From Prolixibacteraceae bacterium (GTDB lineage: Bacteria; Bacteroidota; Bacteroidia; Bacteroidales; Prolixibacteraceae): 64,000 bases of DNA. The translations under genes were made by a program, and so were the position numbers. The first letter of the stretch is position 1; the number at the start of each line of letters is the position of its first letter. A model generated the notes under the pieces. It saw only the letters and a program-made list of their open reading frames with translations. It ran no database searches and was not told where the DNA came from. Below are positions 17,701 to 26,312 of the stretch, piece after piece. The stretch is from assembly GCA_019720755.1 (NCBI GenBank), contig CP081303.1, positions 310,001 through 374,000 on the forward strand, given 5' to 3'.

Positions 17701-17717
17701 CTTATATAGTGAAAAAA

Positions 17718-18506
17718 TTAATCTTCTGCTATTACTAAGTCTTCAAGTGAAGTCATAATATCTTTATCAACTAAGATACGTCCACAATACTCACAAACAA
17801 TAATTTTTTTACGAGATGCGATATCCAAATGTCTTTGAGGTGGGATTTTGTTAAAACAACCACCACATGCATCACGCTGAACTGTAACTACAGCCAACCC
17901 GTTACGTGCATTTGATCGGATACGTTTAAACGCAGTAAGTAGACGCTCTTCGATAGGTTCTTCTATCTTAGATGCTTTATTTGCAAGAAGATCTTCTTCA
18001 ACAGCTGTTTCAGCAGAGATATCTTCTAGCTCTTTTTTCTTATTCTTAAGATCAATACCACGGTCATCAAATCTCACCTTAGCTTCTTTTATCTGCTGTG
18101 ACTTGATTTTTGCTTCCGCACTAAACTCTTTGATTCTTTTCTCAGCTAACTCAATTTCCAATGTTTGAAACTCTATCTCTTTAGACAATGAGTCGAATTC
18201 ACGGTTGTTGCGAACATTATTTTGTTGCTCCGTGTATTTTTTAATCAACTCTTGTGACTCTTTGATTGAGTTCTTCTTGTTTGTTACAGAAGTGTCAATG
18301 CTCTTAACCTCTTCCTTATATTTAGCGATACGAGTCTCAAGACCTGCTAATTCGTCTTCTAAATCTTGTACTTCAAGAGGAAGTTCTCCACGAAGTGTTT
18401 TGATTTTATCAATTTCAGAAACTACAGACTGAAGTTCGTAAAGTGCTTTAAGTTTTTCTTCAACCGTAATTTCCATTTCTCCGGATCTTGTATTTTGCAG
18501 ATTCAT
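17718..18506 (-). CDS. Coiled-coil protein with C4-type zinc ribbon
   Basis: A 262-residue protein: a long coiled coil (about 20-185, rich in Lys, Glu and Leu) and a C-terminal zinc ribbon with Cys214, Cys217, Cys238 and Cys241 (CGGC and CEYC pairs). This matches the C4-type zinc ribbon (zf-RING_7) family, whose molecular role is poorly defined and may involve nucleic acid binding. It follows the Nif3-like gene by about 118 bp; the pair is a frequent neighbour set in many bacteria. An internal ATG (residue 11, 18476) preceded by GGAGAA is an alternative start. Confidence 0.85.
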   Translation of the reverse strand: MNLQNTRSGEMEITVEEKLKALYELQSVVSEIDKIKTLRGELPLEVQDLEDELAGLETRIAKYKEEVKSIDTSVTNKKNSIKESQELIKKYTEQQNNVRNNREFDSLSKEIEFQTLEIELAEKRIKEFSAEAKIKSQQIKEAKVRFDDRGIDLKNKKKELEDISAETAVEEDLLANKASKIEEPIEERLLTAFKRIRSNARNGLAVVTVQRDACGGCFNKIPPQRHLDIASRKKIIVCEYCGRILVDKDIMTSLEDLVIAED

Positions 18507-18624
18507 CTCTAAATTATTTATATTGTCCGACCATATACTCCGCTACAAGTATTGTAATGATTGCAGAGAGTCAATGTCTTGATAAAAATTTTTCTAACTT
18601 AAATTTTTAATGAATGTTACTATG

Positions 18625-19734
18625 TTACTTTTCTCCAATAAAGTAATTTATTGCATTTGAAGATATACTTGACATTCGAACTGCAAAGTTAGGGAATTTT
18701 TTTGTAAGTATTTCATAAAAAACCTCTTTAGTAAACTGTTCGCTTTCAAAATGACCAATATCAGCAATTATAATCTTATTCTCGGCATTAAAAAAGTCAT
18801 GATACTTTACATCTCCCGTAATAAAGATATCCGCATTGTGTCGTATCGCATCGTTTAAAAATCCGACACCTGAACCACCACAAACTGCTACTTTCTCAAT
18901 TTTAGACTTACAAACATGAGAGTGTTTAATTACTGGAATATCAAATGTCTTATTTAGAAGTTGTAAAAATTCATTCGTGTCCATTGGTTCACTTAGTGTT
19001 CCTACCATTCCTAATCCAGAAGTTGTCTCTTTTCGTTGAGTTTCAACTAAATCGTATGCCACCTCTTCATAAGGGTGTGACTCCTTCAGAGTGTTAATAA
19101 AATGGGTTAACTCACTTTGTCTAACCAAACATTCAAATCGAATTTTTTCTACTGATTCAATTTTATTTTCTGTTCCTATATATGGATTTGCTCCTTTTAG
19201 AGGGCGAAATTGTCCTATCCCTTCCGTGGTAAAACTACAACAATCGTATTGACCAATATGACCAAATCCATTTTCTGTAAGAGCATTCGTAACCTCTTTG
19301 ATATGGGTTCTAGGGATGAATGTTGTGAATTTTAATATCTTGCTGTAATTTGGTCGTAAAATCTCTTGGTTTTGAAGTCCAATCTTATCCGCAATCTTAC
19401 TATTTACTCCACCAAAAACAGAATCCATATTGGTATGAGAGGCATATAATGCAATGTTGTTTTTAATTGCTTTCATTACACATCTTTCCACCATATTCTT
19501 TCCATTAATCTTTTTCAGTCCAGAAAAAATAATAGGGTGATGTGCAATAATAACATTGAACCCATTATCTATAGCTTCATCAATAATCTCTTCCGTCACG
19601 TCTAAAGTAAGTAATACGCCAGTTGCTTCCATTTCAGGATCTCCAACGATAAGGCCTGCATTGTCATATGACTCTTGAAGATTAAGAGGGGCTAATACCT
19701 CTAATACCTCAATTATGTGTTGTGTTTTGATCAT
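18625..19734 (-). CDS. Nif3-like dinuclear metal centre protein
   Basis: A 369-residue member of the Nif3/YbgI/YqfO family. Metal-binding landmarks are IIAHHPIIFSGLK near the N-terminus, YASHTNMDSVFGGVN, and the C-terminal IIADIGHFESEQF. The middle insert (about 125-235) corresponds to the extra PII-like domain of the longer YqfO type. Members form hexameric rings with two metals per subunit; biological function is not settled (GTP cyclohydrolase-like or NIF3 roles were proposed). Its ATG lies 26 bp inside the end of the merR gene in another frame, so translation is likely coupled. Confidence 0.92.
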   Translation of the reverse strand: MIKTQHIIEVLEVLAPLNLQESYDNAGLIVGDPEMEATGVLLTLDVTEEIIDEAIDNGFNVIIAHHPIIFSGLKKINGKNMVERCVMKAIKNNIALYASHTNMDSVFGGVNSKIADKIGLQNQEILRPNYSKILKFTTFIPRTHIKEVTNALTENGFGHIGQYDCCSFTTEGIGQFRPLKGANPYIGTENKIESVEKIRFECLVRQSELTHFINTLKESHPYEEVAYDLVETQRKETTSGLGMVGTLSEPMDTNEFLQLLNKTFDIPVIKHSHVCKSKIEKVAVCGGSGVGFLNDAIRHNADIFITGDVKYHDFFNAENKIIIADIGHFESEQFTKEVFYEILTKKFPNFAVRMSSISSNAINYFIGEK

Positions 19735-20071
19735 GTACTTTCTCTTTTTTATCCATTTGATCCTTGAGTTGAATCAATTGTTTTCTGATGTCGAGGAGTT
19801 TTGTTATTATATGTGCGGTAGGATTTTCCGTCTCCTCTGTCTCTTTTAACTTGATTTGTGCCCCTTTTAATGTAAGTCCTTTTTCTTTGACCAAATGATA
19901 GATCAATTTAAAATTTTCTATATCTTTTGTGGTAAAGAGTCTATTGCCTTTCTTATTTTTATGAGGCTTAATTTGTTTAAAAGTGTTTGACCAATATCGA
20001 ATTAGAGATACATTGACATCAAACATCAGTGCCACTTCACCAATCGTGTAGTATGTTTTGAGGTCTTTCAT
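19709..20071 (-). CDS. MerR-family transcriptional regulator
   Basis: About 120 residues from the ATG at 20071 (MKDLKTYYTIGEVALMFDV); an in-frame codon at 20086 gives five more residues that lack family support. The N-terminal winged helix-turn-helix (TIGEVALMF, LIRYWSNTF, NRLFTTKDI) is clear, and the rest is a short coiled coil with no Cys effector site. The regulator overlaps the Nif3-like gene by 26 bp. Similar small MerR proteins sit beside M23 peptidase and alaS genes in Bacteroidota; the target is unknown. Confidence 0.88.
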   Translation of the reverse strand: MKDLKTYYTIGEVALMFDVNVSLIRYWSNTFKQIKPHKNKKGNRLFTTKDIENFKLIYHLVKEKGLTLKGAQIKLKETEETENPTAHIITKLLDIRKQLIQLKDQMDKKEKVHDQNTTHN

Positions 20072-20161
20072 AAAGGTGAAAATCAATAATTATTCACTGA
20101 AATAGTATTCTAAAGATACAAATCAAAGTACAGTAAACTACAAGAATATTAGGAAATATTA

Positions 20162-21133
20162 TTAGTCAAATGACTGTCCCATATTGGTAGAGTACTCAAT
20201 CATCTTCTCATATTCCTCTGCTGTAAGGTCTTGGAAATAGTAGTTTTGAGGGTTTACAGCTCTCTTGTTTTTGTGTACCTCATAGTGAAGGTGAGGACCA
20301 GTAGATTTACCTGTGCTTCCTACATATCCGATTACATCTCCACGGTGTACACGTTGTCCCTTTTTTACATTGAACTTACTCATGTGTGCGTAAAGAGTCT
20401 CGTAGCCATATTCATGGTCGACAAGAATGTGAAGGCCATATCCTACCTTACTTCGAATGACTCTCTTCACCACTCCATTCCCTGTCGCAAATATCTCTGT
20501 TCCTATCGGAGCAGAGAAGTCCATTCCATAGTGAAATTTAGGAATCTTATAAATTGGATCCACTCGCATTCCCCATCCAGAAGCAGCTCTTTTAAGGTCT
20601 TTGTTTGAAATTGGTTGTATCGAAGGAATACATGTCAACATCTTTTCCTTGTTTAAAGCCATATCTAACACCTTATTATAGCTCTTAGATTGAATGTATA
20701 ACTGCTTGAAAAGAGTGTTAATTTTAAGAGATGTCTCTTTCATCAAATCTTCGTCATTTATATTTGACAACTCAGCAAATTTATTGATGTCGTCAAAATT
20801 TGACTCTTTGAGTTTTGATGGTATTGGGTCTGCCTCGAAGATAACACGGTATATGTTATTGTCCCTATATTGAATGTCATTTAGGATCTCAGACATCTGT
20901 TTCATGTCTTTATTCATCAGAACAAACTTATTTTTAAGCTTGTCATTCCTTTGAATTAAATCACGTTCTTTTCCTGTTTCGAAAACTTTTGTGGTCACGA
21001 AAGAGATGATCAATGCAAAGAGAAAACTAGTACCTAAGAAGTAGAGTGTTTTTTTGAATTTCTCCTTAAAATTAACTTCTACTTTGTCGTAACTTAGTGT
21101 TTCCGGGTTAAACCTATAATTATCATTGGCCAT
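20162..21133 (-). CDS. M23 peptidoglycan metallopeptidase, membrane anchored
   Basis: A 323-residue protein with a cytoplasmic start, one transmembrane helix (about 32-48), a coiled-coil stalk (about 55-165), and a C-terminal M23/LytM domain. Zinc ligands His201 and Asp205 (FHYGMDFSAP) and His281/His283 (GPHLHYEVH) are all present, and His250 (LYAHMSKF) is the catalytic partner, so the enzyme should be active. It would cleave peptide cross-links in the periplasm. It diverges from alaS and heads the peptidase-MerR-Nif3-zinc-ribbon cluster. Confidence 0.92.
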   Translation of the reverse strand: MANDNYRFNPETLSYDKVEVNFKEKFKKTLYFLGTSFLFALIISFVTTKVFETGKERDLIQRNDKLKNKFVLMNKDMKQMSEILNDIQYRDNNIYRVIFEADPIPSKLKESNFDDINKFAELSNINDEDLMKETSLKINTLFKQLYIQSKSYNKVLDMALNKEKMLTCIPSIQPISNKDLKRAASGWGMRVDPIYKIPKFHYGMDFSAPIGTEIFATGNGVVKRVIRSKVGYGLHILVDHEYGYETLYAHMSKFNVKKGQRVHRGDVIGYVGSTGKSTGPHLHYEVHKNKRAVNPQNYYFQDLTAEEYEKMIEYSTNMGQSFD

Positions 21134-21158
21134 GAACGAATGATTTTTATCGTATTCT

Positions 21159-21191
21159 ATTGAGTAATTTTACTGAAATAATCTAAATTTG
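21159..21191 (+). promoter_or_regulatory. Candidate promoter of alaS
   Basis: TTG at 21159-21161 and TAAATTTG at 21184-21191 are 22 nt apart, at the long end of usual -33/-7 spacing. Predicted transcription begins near 21198, leaving a leader of about 130 nt before alaS. Confidence 0.45.
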
Positions 21192-21199
21192 CAAGCATT

Positions 21200-21282
21200 G
21201 AAGAATATTCCTTATTGTTGACTAACGGACAAATGTAATAAAAAAATATTCTTCGTTGCGTTTCATTCCATGTAAATGGAAT
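21200..21282 (+). promoter_or_regulatory. Two stem-loops in the alaS leader
   Basis: A perfect 10-bp inverted repeat pairs 21200-21209 with 21245-21254. Next, 21265-21271 pairs with 21276-21282 (7 bp) around a GTAA loop, which in RNA is a stable GNRA-type tetraloop. Both lie between the predicted start of transcription and the GTG start at 21326. A control role is inference. Confidence 0.35.
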
Positions 21283-21325
21283 ATTATTGAAGATAAAAAT
21301 TAATTATAATAAAAAATACAGTATC

Positions 21326-23947
21326 GTGAATTCAAAAGAGATTAGGCAAACCTTTTTAGATTTTTTTGCTTCAAAAGGGCATGAAATCGTACCATCTGCT
21401 CCGATGGTTGTAAAAAATGATCCTACGTTGATGTTTACCAATGCGGGGATGAATCAGTTTAAAGACATCTTTCTTGGTAATTCCGCCGCCAAATCTTCAA
21501 GAGTCACCGACACCCAAAAATGTTTACGTGTTTCAGGAAAACATAATGATTTAGAAGAGGTCGGACACGATACTTATCACCACACGATGTTCGAAATGTT
21601 GGGTAATTGGTCTTTTGGCGATTACTTCAAAGAAGATGCGATTAATTGGGCATGGGAACTGTTGGTGGAAAAATTAGGTGTTTCTGAAGATCGTCTATAT
21701 GTAACTGTGTTCGAAGGGGCAAAAGAGGATCAAGTACCTTTTGATCAAGGTGCGTATGATATCTGGAAAAAACACCTCCCTGTTTCTCGTATTATCAACG
21801 GAAATAAAAAAGATAATTTTTGGGAGATGGGTGAGACAGGTCCTTGTGGTCCTTGTTCAGAAGTTCATATTGATATCCGTTCTGATGAAGACCGACAAGC
21901 AGTGGATGGTTTAACTTTAGTGAACCAAGATCATCCTCAGGTAATTGAGATATGGAACCTTGTCTTTATGCAGTTTAATCGTAAAGCGGATGGATCTTTG
22001 GAACCGCTTCCTAAAACGCATGTCGATACAGGAATGGGATTCGAACGTCTTTGTATGGTACTACAAGGAAAACAATCTAATTATGATACCGATCTATTTA
22101 CTCCTCTTATTGGTAAACTAGAGCAACTTTCTGGAAAGAAATATAATGAAGACCTGAAGGTGGATATTGCGATGAGAGTGATCAGTGATCATATTCGTAC
22201 TGTTACTTTTGCTATTGCAGACGCCCAACTACCATCCAACAATAAAGCAGGTTATGTAATTCGTAGAATCTTACGTCGTGCTGTGCGTTATGGCTACACT
22301 TTTCTCGGTTTCCGTCGTGCATTTATGTTTGAATTGGTAGATGTGCTTACAGAAGTGATGGGAGAGGCATTCCCTGAAATTGTACTGCAGAAAGAGCTTA
22401 TTGTTAAAGTTACAAAAGAGGAGGAAGATTCATTCCTTAGAACTCTTGATACTGGTATTCGTCTTTTAGAGCGTATCATGGTTGAATCGGAGAAGAGTGG
22501 AAATAAGAAGGTAGAAGGCACTGTTGCTTTTGAACTATATGACACTTATGGTTTCCCTCTAGATTTGACTGAGTTGATCGCTCGCGAGCACAATATGGAA
22601 GTAGATATTGAAGGTTTTAACCAAGCTATGGAGGTACAAAAGAGTCGTTCTCGTAATGCTGCTGCACAAGAGCTTTCTGATTGGACTTTTGTTCGTGACG
22701 AGATGGATTCTAAGTTTGTGGGTTATGATACTACTAGTACTACATTAAATATATTAAGATATCGACAAGTAAAACAGAAGAAGAAGTCATTCTTCCAAGT
22801 GGTATTTGATGTGACTCCTTTCTATGGAGAATCGGGAGGACAGGTTGGAGATATGGGGTATATCGAAGCAGCAGGAAATAAGTACTCTGTTGTGGATACT
22901 AAAAAAGAGAATAACTTGACTGTTCATATCCTTGAGACATTGCCTGAGAATGTAGATGCAGAGTTTCTAGGAGTTGTAGATGTGGATAAACGTTTGGATA
23001 TTACAAACAATCATACTGCTACTCATATTCTAGATTATGCTCTTAGACAAGTGTTGGGATCGCATGTAGAACAAAAAGGTTCATTGGTTACAGCAGACAA
23101 TCTTCGTTTTGACTTTTCTCACTTTCAGAAAGTGACAGAAGAGGAGTTAATCCAAGTGCAAGAGGTCGCAAACCAAATCATTCGTGCAAACTATAATCAA
23201 GAAGAGTTTCGTTCTATCCCAATGAGTGAGGCTGAAGAGATGGGTGCTATTGCTCTTTTTGGAGAGAAATATGGAGATCATGTTCGTGTAATTAAGTTTG
23301 GAGATAGTCTTGAACTTTGTGGAGGTACTCATGCAAAAGCAACAGGTCAAATTGGATCTTTTGTGATTGTTTCTGAATCTTCTATCTCTGCTGGGGTACG
23401 CCGTATTGAAGCTATCACTGCCAAAAAAGCGGAAGCGTATCATCAGGATCAGGCAAATTTAATGAAAGAGGTTAAGGCTATTCTGAACAATCCAAAAGAT
23501 ATTACTGCTGCTATTCAAAATTTATTGAAAGAGAATGCTGCATCTGCTAAAATTGTTGAGGCATTCCAAAAAGAGGTGGCACAGCAAGTGAAGAAAGATC
23601 TTGTAGCTTCCATGAAAGAGGTGAATGGAATGAATCTTGTCGAAGGAGTTGTCTCTGTAGATTCTGCCGGTGCATTAAAAGATATTGCTTTCCAATTAAA
23701 AGGTGAGATCGAGAATTTATGTTTTATTGTTGGTGCAAACCTAGGTGGAAAACCAAACTTAACTGTGATGATTTCTGAAAACCTTGTGAAGGAAAAAGGG
23801 TTACATGCAGGACAAATTATTCGTGAGGTAGCTAAAAAAATCCAAGGTGGAGGTGGTGGTCAACCATTCTTCGCAACAGCTGGAGGAAAGAATGTAGATG
23901 GACTTGCAGAAGCGGTTCAAGATGCAGTCGCTATTGTCTGTAAATAA
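21326..23947 (+). CDS. alaS: Alanine-tRNA ligase
   Basis: About 873 residues from the GTG at 21326 (read [14 protein letters not shown]); a TTG at 21287 adds 13 atypical residues. Class II catalytic motifs are visible at the start ([19 protein letters not shown]), the editing domain carries the zinc motif [11 protein letters not shown] with the distal [10 protein letters not shown], and a C-terminal DHHA1-like domain ends [14 protein letters not shown]. It charges tRNA-Ala and edits mischarged Ser/Gly. It is followed by a DUF1186/SEC-C gene 20 bp downstream, probably cotranscribed. Confidence 0.96.
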   Translation: MNSKEIRQTFLDFFASKGHEIVPSAPMVVKNDPTLMFTNAGMNQFKDIFLGNSAAKSSRVTDTQKCLRVSGKHNDLEEVGHDTYHHTMFEMLGNWSFGDYFKEDAINWAWELLVEKLGVSEDRLYVTVFEGAKEDQVPFDQGAYDIWKKHLPVSRIINGNKKDNFWEMGETGPCGPCSEVHIDIRSDEDRQAVDGLTLVNQDHPQVIEIWNLVFMQFNRKADGSLEPLPKTHVDTGMGFERLCMVLQGKQSNYDTDLFTPLIGKLEQLSGKKYNEDLKVDIAMRVISDHIRTVTFAIADAQLPSNNKAGYVIRRILRRAVRYGYTFLGFRRAFMFELVDVLTEVMGEAFPEIVLQKELIVKVTKEEEDSFLRTLDTGIRLLERIMVESEKSGNKKVEGTVAFELYDTYGFPLDLTELIAREHNMEVDIEGFNQAMEVQKSRSRNAAAQELSDWTFVRDEMDSKFVGYDTTSTTLNILRYRQVKQKKKSFFQVVFDVTPFYGESGGQVGDMGYIEAAGNKYSVVDTKKENNLTVHILETLPENVDAEFLGVVDVDKRLDITNNHTATHILDYALRQVLGSHVEQKGSLVTADNLRFDFSHFQKVTEEELIQVQEVANQIIRANYNQEEFRSIPMSEAEEMGAIALFGEKYGDHVRVIKFGDSLELCGGTHAKATGQIGSFVIVSESSISAGVRRIEAITAKKAEAYHQDQANLMKEVKAILNNPKDITAAIQNLLKENAASAKIVEAFQKEVAQQVKKDLVASMKEVNGMNLVEGVVSVDSAGALKDIAFQLKGEIENLCFIVGANLGGKPNLTVMISENLVKEKGLHAGQIIREVAKKIQGGGGGQPFFATAGGKNVDGLAEAVQDAVAIVCK

Positions 23948-23967
23948 CTTATTTAACTTAAAAGAAG

Positions 23968-24804
23968 ATGGATAAGAAAAGTGCATTTGAAATATTAGAT
24001 TCACAAAGATATGGTATCCCTTATGAAGCAATTCAGTTTCTTTGTGAGATGGAACTAAATAACGAGATCGAATCTGTAATTATTGAGCGTATTAAGAAAG
24101 CTTATAATGAGGATGTGATACTTGGAAATAGTGATACTCAAACATATCATGCTGCTTTATGGTATGCTATTGTCGCGGAGAAACATCTTACGATGGAGCT
24201 TGTTGAGTGGATTGCAAAGCTATTTTCGACCGAAGCTATTCCTGATTGGGATATGTTGAATGAGCAGTTACTCTTTCTTGTGGGAGCTGCTTGTGAAAAG
24301 TATCCTGAAGCAGTTGATCTATTTTTAGATTCTATCGCAAAAGCAGTGAAACTTGATGATCCGAAGCCTCCTTACATGTACCTTTATGAGTCTGTCTTTT
24401 TTATCACCACAGAGAGCCAAAAAGAGAAAGTTAAGGAACTTTTGAAATGCAATATCGATCGTAAATCGCTATTTTCGGTTATGCTTGCAGAGAAGGGATA
24501 TGATTGGGCGAAAGATCTTATTCAAGATCTTGCAAACAAACATGGAGAGAATCATAAGCAGGGGAGTGAAGCGTTTCATACAGCAGAAGAGTATCGTTAT
24601 GCTCTTTCTCTGTTCGAAAAGAGTGGAAGACCTCAGTGTTTCTATCTGATGAGAACAGATTGGCAAACTCATTACAAAGGGCTTGAAGCAATGTTCGACG
24701 AACAAGAAGCCCCTACTTTAATGGACCTAGCTAATGTTGGTAGAAATGATCCTTGTCCTTGTGGTTCAGGGAAAAAATATAAAAAATGCTGCTTAAGAAA
24801 TTAA
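23968..24804 (+). CDS. DUF1186-like protein with C-terminal SEC-C motif
   Basis: A 278-residue protein. Most of the chain (about 1-250) is alpha-helical and repeat-like, resembling DUF1186; the last 22 residues form a SEC-C zinc motif, [16 protein letters not shown], with CxC and CC ligands. SEC-C tails of this kind are found at the end of SecA and on many unrelated proteins and can bind ribosomes or SecB. Function of the helical part is unknown. It follows alaS by 20 bp and precedes a terminator. Confidence 0.8.
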   Translation: MDKKSAFEILDSQRYGIPYEAIQFLCEMELNNEIESVIIERIKKAYNEDVILGNSDTQTYHAALWYAIVAEKHLTMELVEWIAKLFSTEAIPDWDMLNEQLLFLVGAACEKYPEAVDLFLDSIAKAVKLDDPKPPYMYLYESVFFITTESQKEKVKELLKCNIDRKSLFSVMLAEKGYDWAKDLIQDLANKHGENHKQGSEAFHTAEEYRYALSLFEKSGRPQCFYLMRTDWQTHYKGLEAMFDEQEAPTLMDLANVGRNDPCPCGSGKKYKKCCLRN

Positions 24805-24827
24805 GTATATTCAAATAACTATTGTAG

Positions 24828-24860
24828 AAGGTGTTCTCTGTTAGAGAACACCTTTCTTGT
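24828..24860 (+). terminator. Intrinsic terminator after the alaS operon
   Basis: A perfect 12-bp stem (24828-24839 with 24843-24854, 3-nt GTT loop) is followed by a T-rich run (TCTTGTTTTTT). Confidence 0.82.
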
Positions 24861-25014
24861 TTTTTATCCCTTGTATAATATGTTGTAGGGGAGAAGGTGG
24901 TTTTCATTGTTCTGTAGGTTGGAATGTTTTTATTTATTTGTCCGTACCTATTTATTTGTTTATTTTAGATGAAAAGTAGTGGTCTACAGAATGATTGAGA
25001 TAGGGATGAACCGT

Positions 25015-25098
25015 ATCTTCGTTACCCTTTGGTTACCCTTTAGTTACCCTTTAGTTACCCTTTGGTTACTCTAGGGGTAACCAAAGGGTAACGAAGAT
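25015..25098. repeat. TTACCCTTT-repeat hairpin, copy 1
   Basis: Four direct 11-bp units GTTACCCTTTR (25021-25064) lead into GTTACTCTAGG and then the reverse-complement arm (25077-25098). That arm can pair either with the nearest unit (15-16 bp stem, loop TCTAGGG) or with the first one including flank (22 bp perfect, 25015-25036). A related hairpin with loop TCTAGAG lies at 59712-59768. The remaining DNA between 24861 and 25313 shows no gene. Confidence 0.8.
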
Positions 25099-25313
25099 GT
25101 AGGGAATATGTAAATAATATACGGAACAAACTAGGTCTATTTACGACCGGATTACTCTATTGACACTGTGTTGTGATATGCTATAATAGATTGTATTATT
25201 TTTTGTAGGAGTGATTGGTCATTCTTTGTGTTTCGTCTATAAGTAAGCTTATGAAACACTCATACATATTGGTCTAAATTTAGGCAGTATAGCTGTTGTA
25301 CTTTGCTAGAAAC

Positions 25314-25347
25314 AAAAAAAGGCTATCTCACACCGAGTGAGATAGCC
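25314..25347 (-). terminator. Intrinsic terminator of the NmrA-like gene
   Basis: An 11-bp perfect stem (25321-25331 with 25337-25347, 5-nt loop) with seven A's at 25314-25320, read as a T-run on the minus strand. Confidence 0.85.
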
Positions 25348-25376
25348 CTATAGAATTATGATATTGAAAGAAGAGA

Positions 25377-26234
25377 TTAGAACGATTCCTCAATAAAATG
25401 TTGTAATGTCCTTGAGTCTTTAGACATATAATGTGAGAAATCCTCCGAAGTAAATTCCGCTTTTCCTTGCTTAATACGGTTGCACACAGCACTCATTTGT
25501 ATAATAAGTTGTATAGAGAACTTCTCCTTTACTTTGTCTCTTATAAATTTGATTGCGGAAGGCTTAGTATAAGTAATTTTTTGTCCCATCTGCTTTGAGA
25601 TCATCTCTGATACGTCGAAAAAGCTATAGGCTTTATCTCCAGTAATCTCCAACTCTTTGTTCTCGAACTTATTATTAGAAAGAGAGCTATGAGCAATCTC
25701 TATAACATCTCGGATATCTGTAAAATTCACTTTTCCGCTGCCCGCAGACATACTAAGGGTATGGTTTTTGATTATTTCATTCTGATTTAATCTCGTGATA
25801 TTCTGCATAAAGAAACCTGAACGAATGATCGTGTATGGGATTCCCGATTCCATAATATATTTTTCCACGCTAAGATGAGGAATCATCTTGCTTTTCTCTA
25901 CATTGGTTACAGAGAGAAATGTGATGTGTTTAATTCCTTTTTCCTTTGCAATTTTAATCAGAGGAAGGATATACTTTTTCGTGTTTTTTAGCGCAGGAGG
26001 TCTAACTAAGATCAGTTTTTGGATTCCATCAAGTGCTTTATCAAAAGTACTAGTATTAAAGAAATCGAATGGACGTGTTTGAAAACAACGAACCACTTCA
26101 TCTTCTTGTACATTTTTAGGACGTCGTACTCCAGCGATGAAATTAGAATCATTAGAGGATATTTGGTTTACATACGAAAGGAAATGCCTTCCGAAAAACC
26201 CTGTGCTGGCTGTTATTAATATATTTTCTTTCAC
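25377..26234 (-). CDS. NmrA-like NAD(P)-binding oxidoreductase
   Basis: A 285-residue Rossmann-fold protein of the atypical SDR/NmrA type. The nucleotide-binding turn is TASTGFFGRHFL near residue 8-19 (TGxxG pattern), followed by RPPALKNTKKYILPLI and FLSVTNVEK, and YTIIRSGFFMQNI, which are typical of NmrA/QOR2-like proteins. The classical YxxxK catalytic pair is not evident, so it may be a quinone oxidoreductase or a redox-sensing regulator. It appears to be a single-gene unit on the minus strand, ending at a clear terminator. Confidence 0.8.
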   Translation of the reverse strand: MKENILITASTGFFGRHFLSYVNQISSNDSNFIAGVRRPKNVQEDEVVRCFQTRPFDFFNTSTFDKALDGIQKLILVRPPALKNTKKYILPLIKIAKEKGIKHITFLSVTNVEKSKMIPHLSVEKYIMESGIPYTIIRSGFFMQNITRLNQNEIIKNHTLSMSAGSGKVNFTDIRDVIEIAHSSLSNNKFENKELEITGDKAYSFFDVSEMISKQMGQKITYTKPSAIKFIRDKVKEKFSIQLIIQMSAVCNRIKQGKAEFTSEDFSHYMSKDSRTLQHFIEESF

Positions 26235-26312
26235 AAGATATTTCTTAGTTGTGACTACTCTTTAATATAGTGATTTTTCAATGAAACAAAATTGTTCAGA
26301 GAGATAAAATTA

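Noticed and set aside
25021-25064. CRISPR-like array formed by the four GTTACCCTTTR units
   Set aside because: Units are 11 bp with no spacers and no cas genes; they are part of a hairpin repeat.
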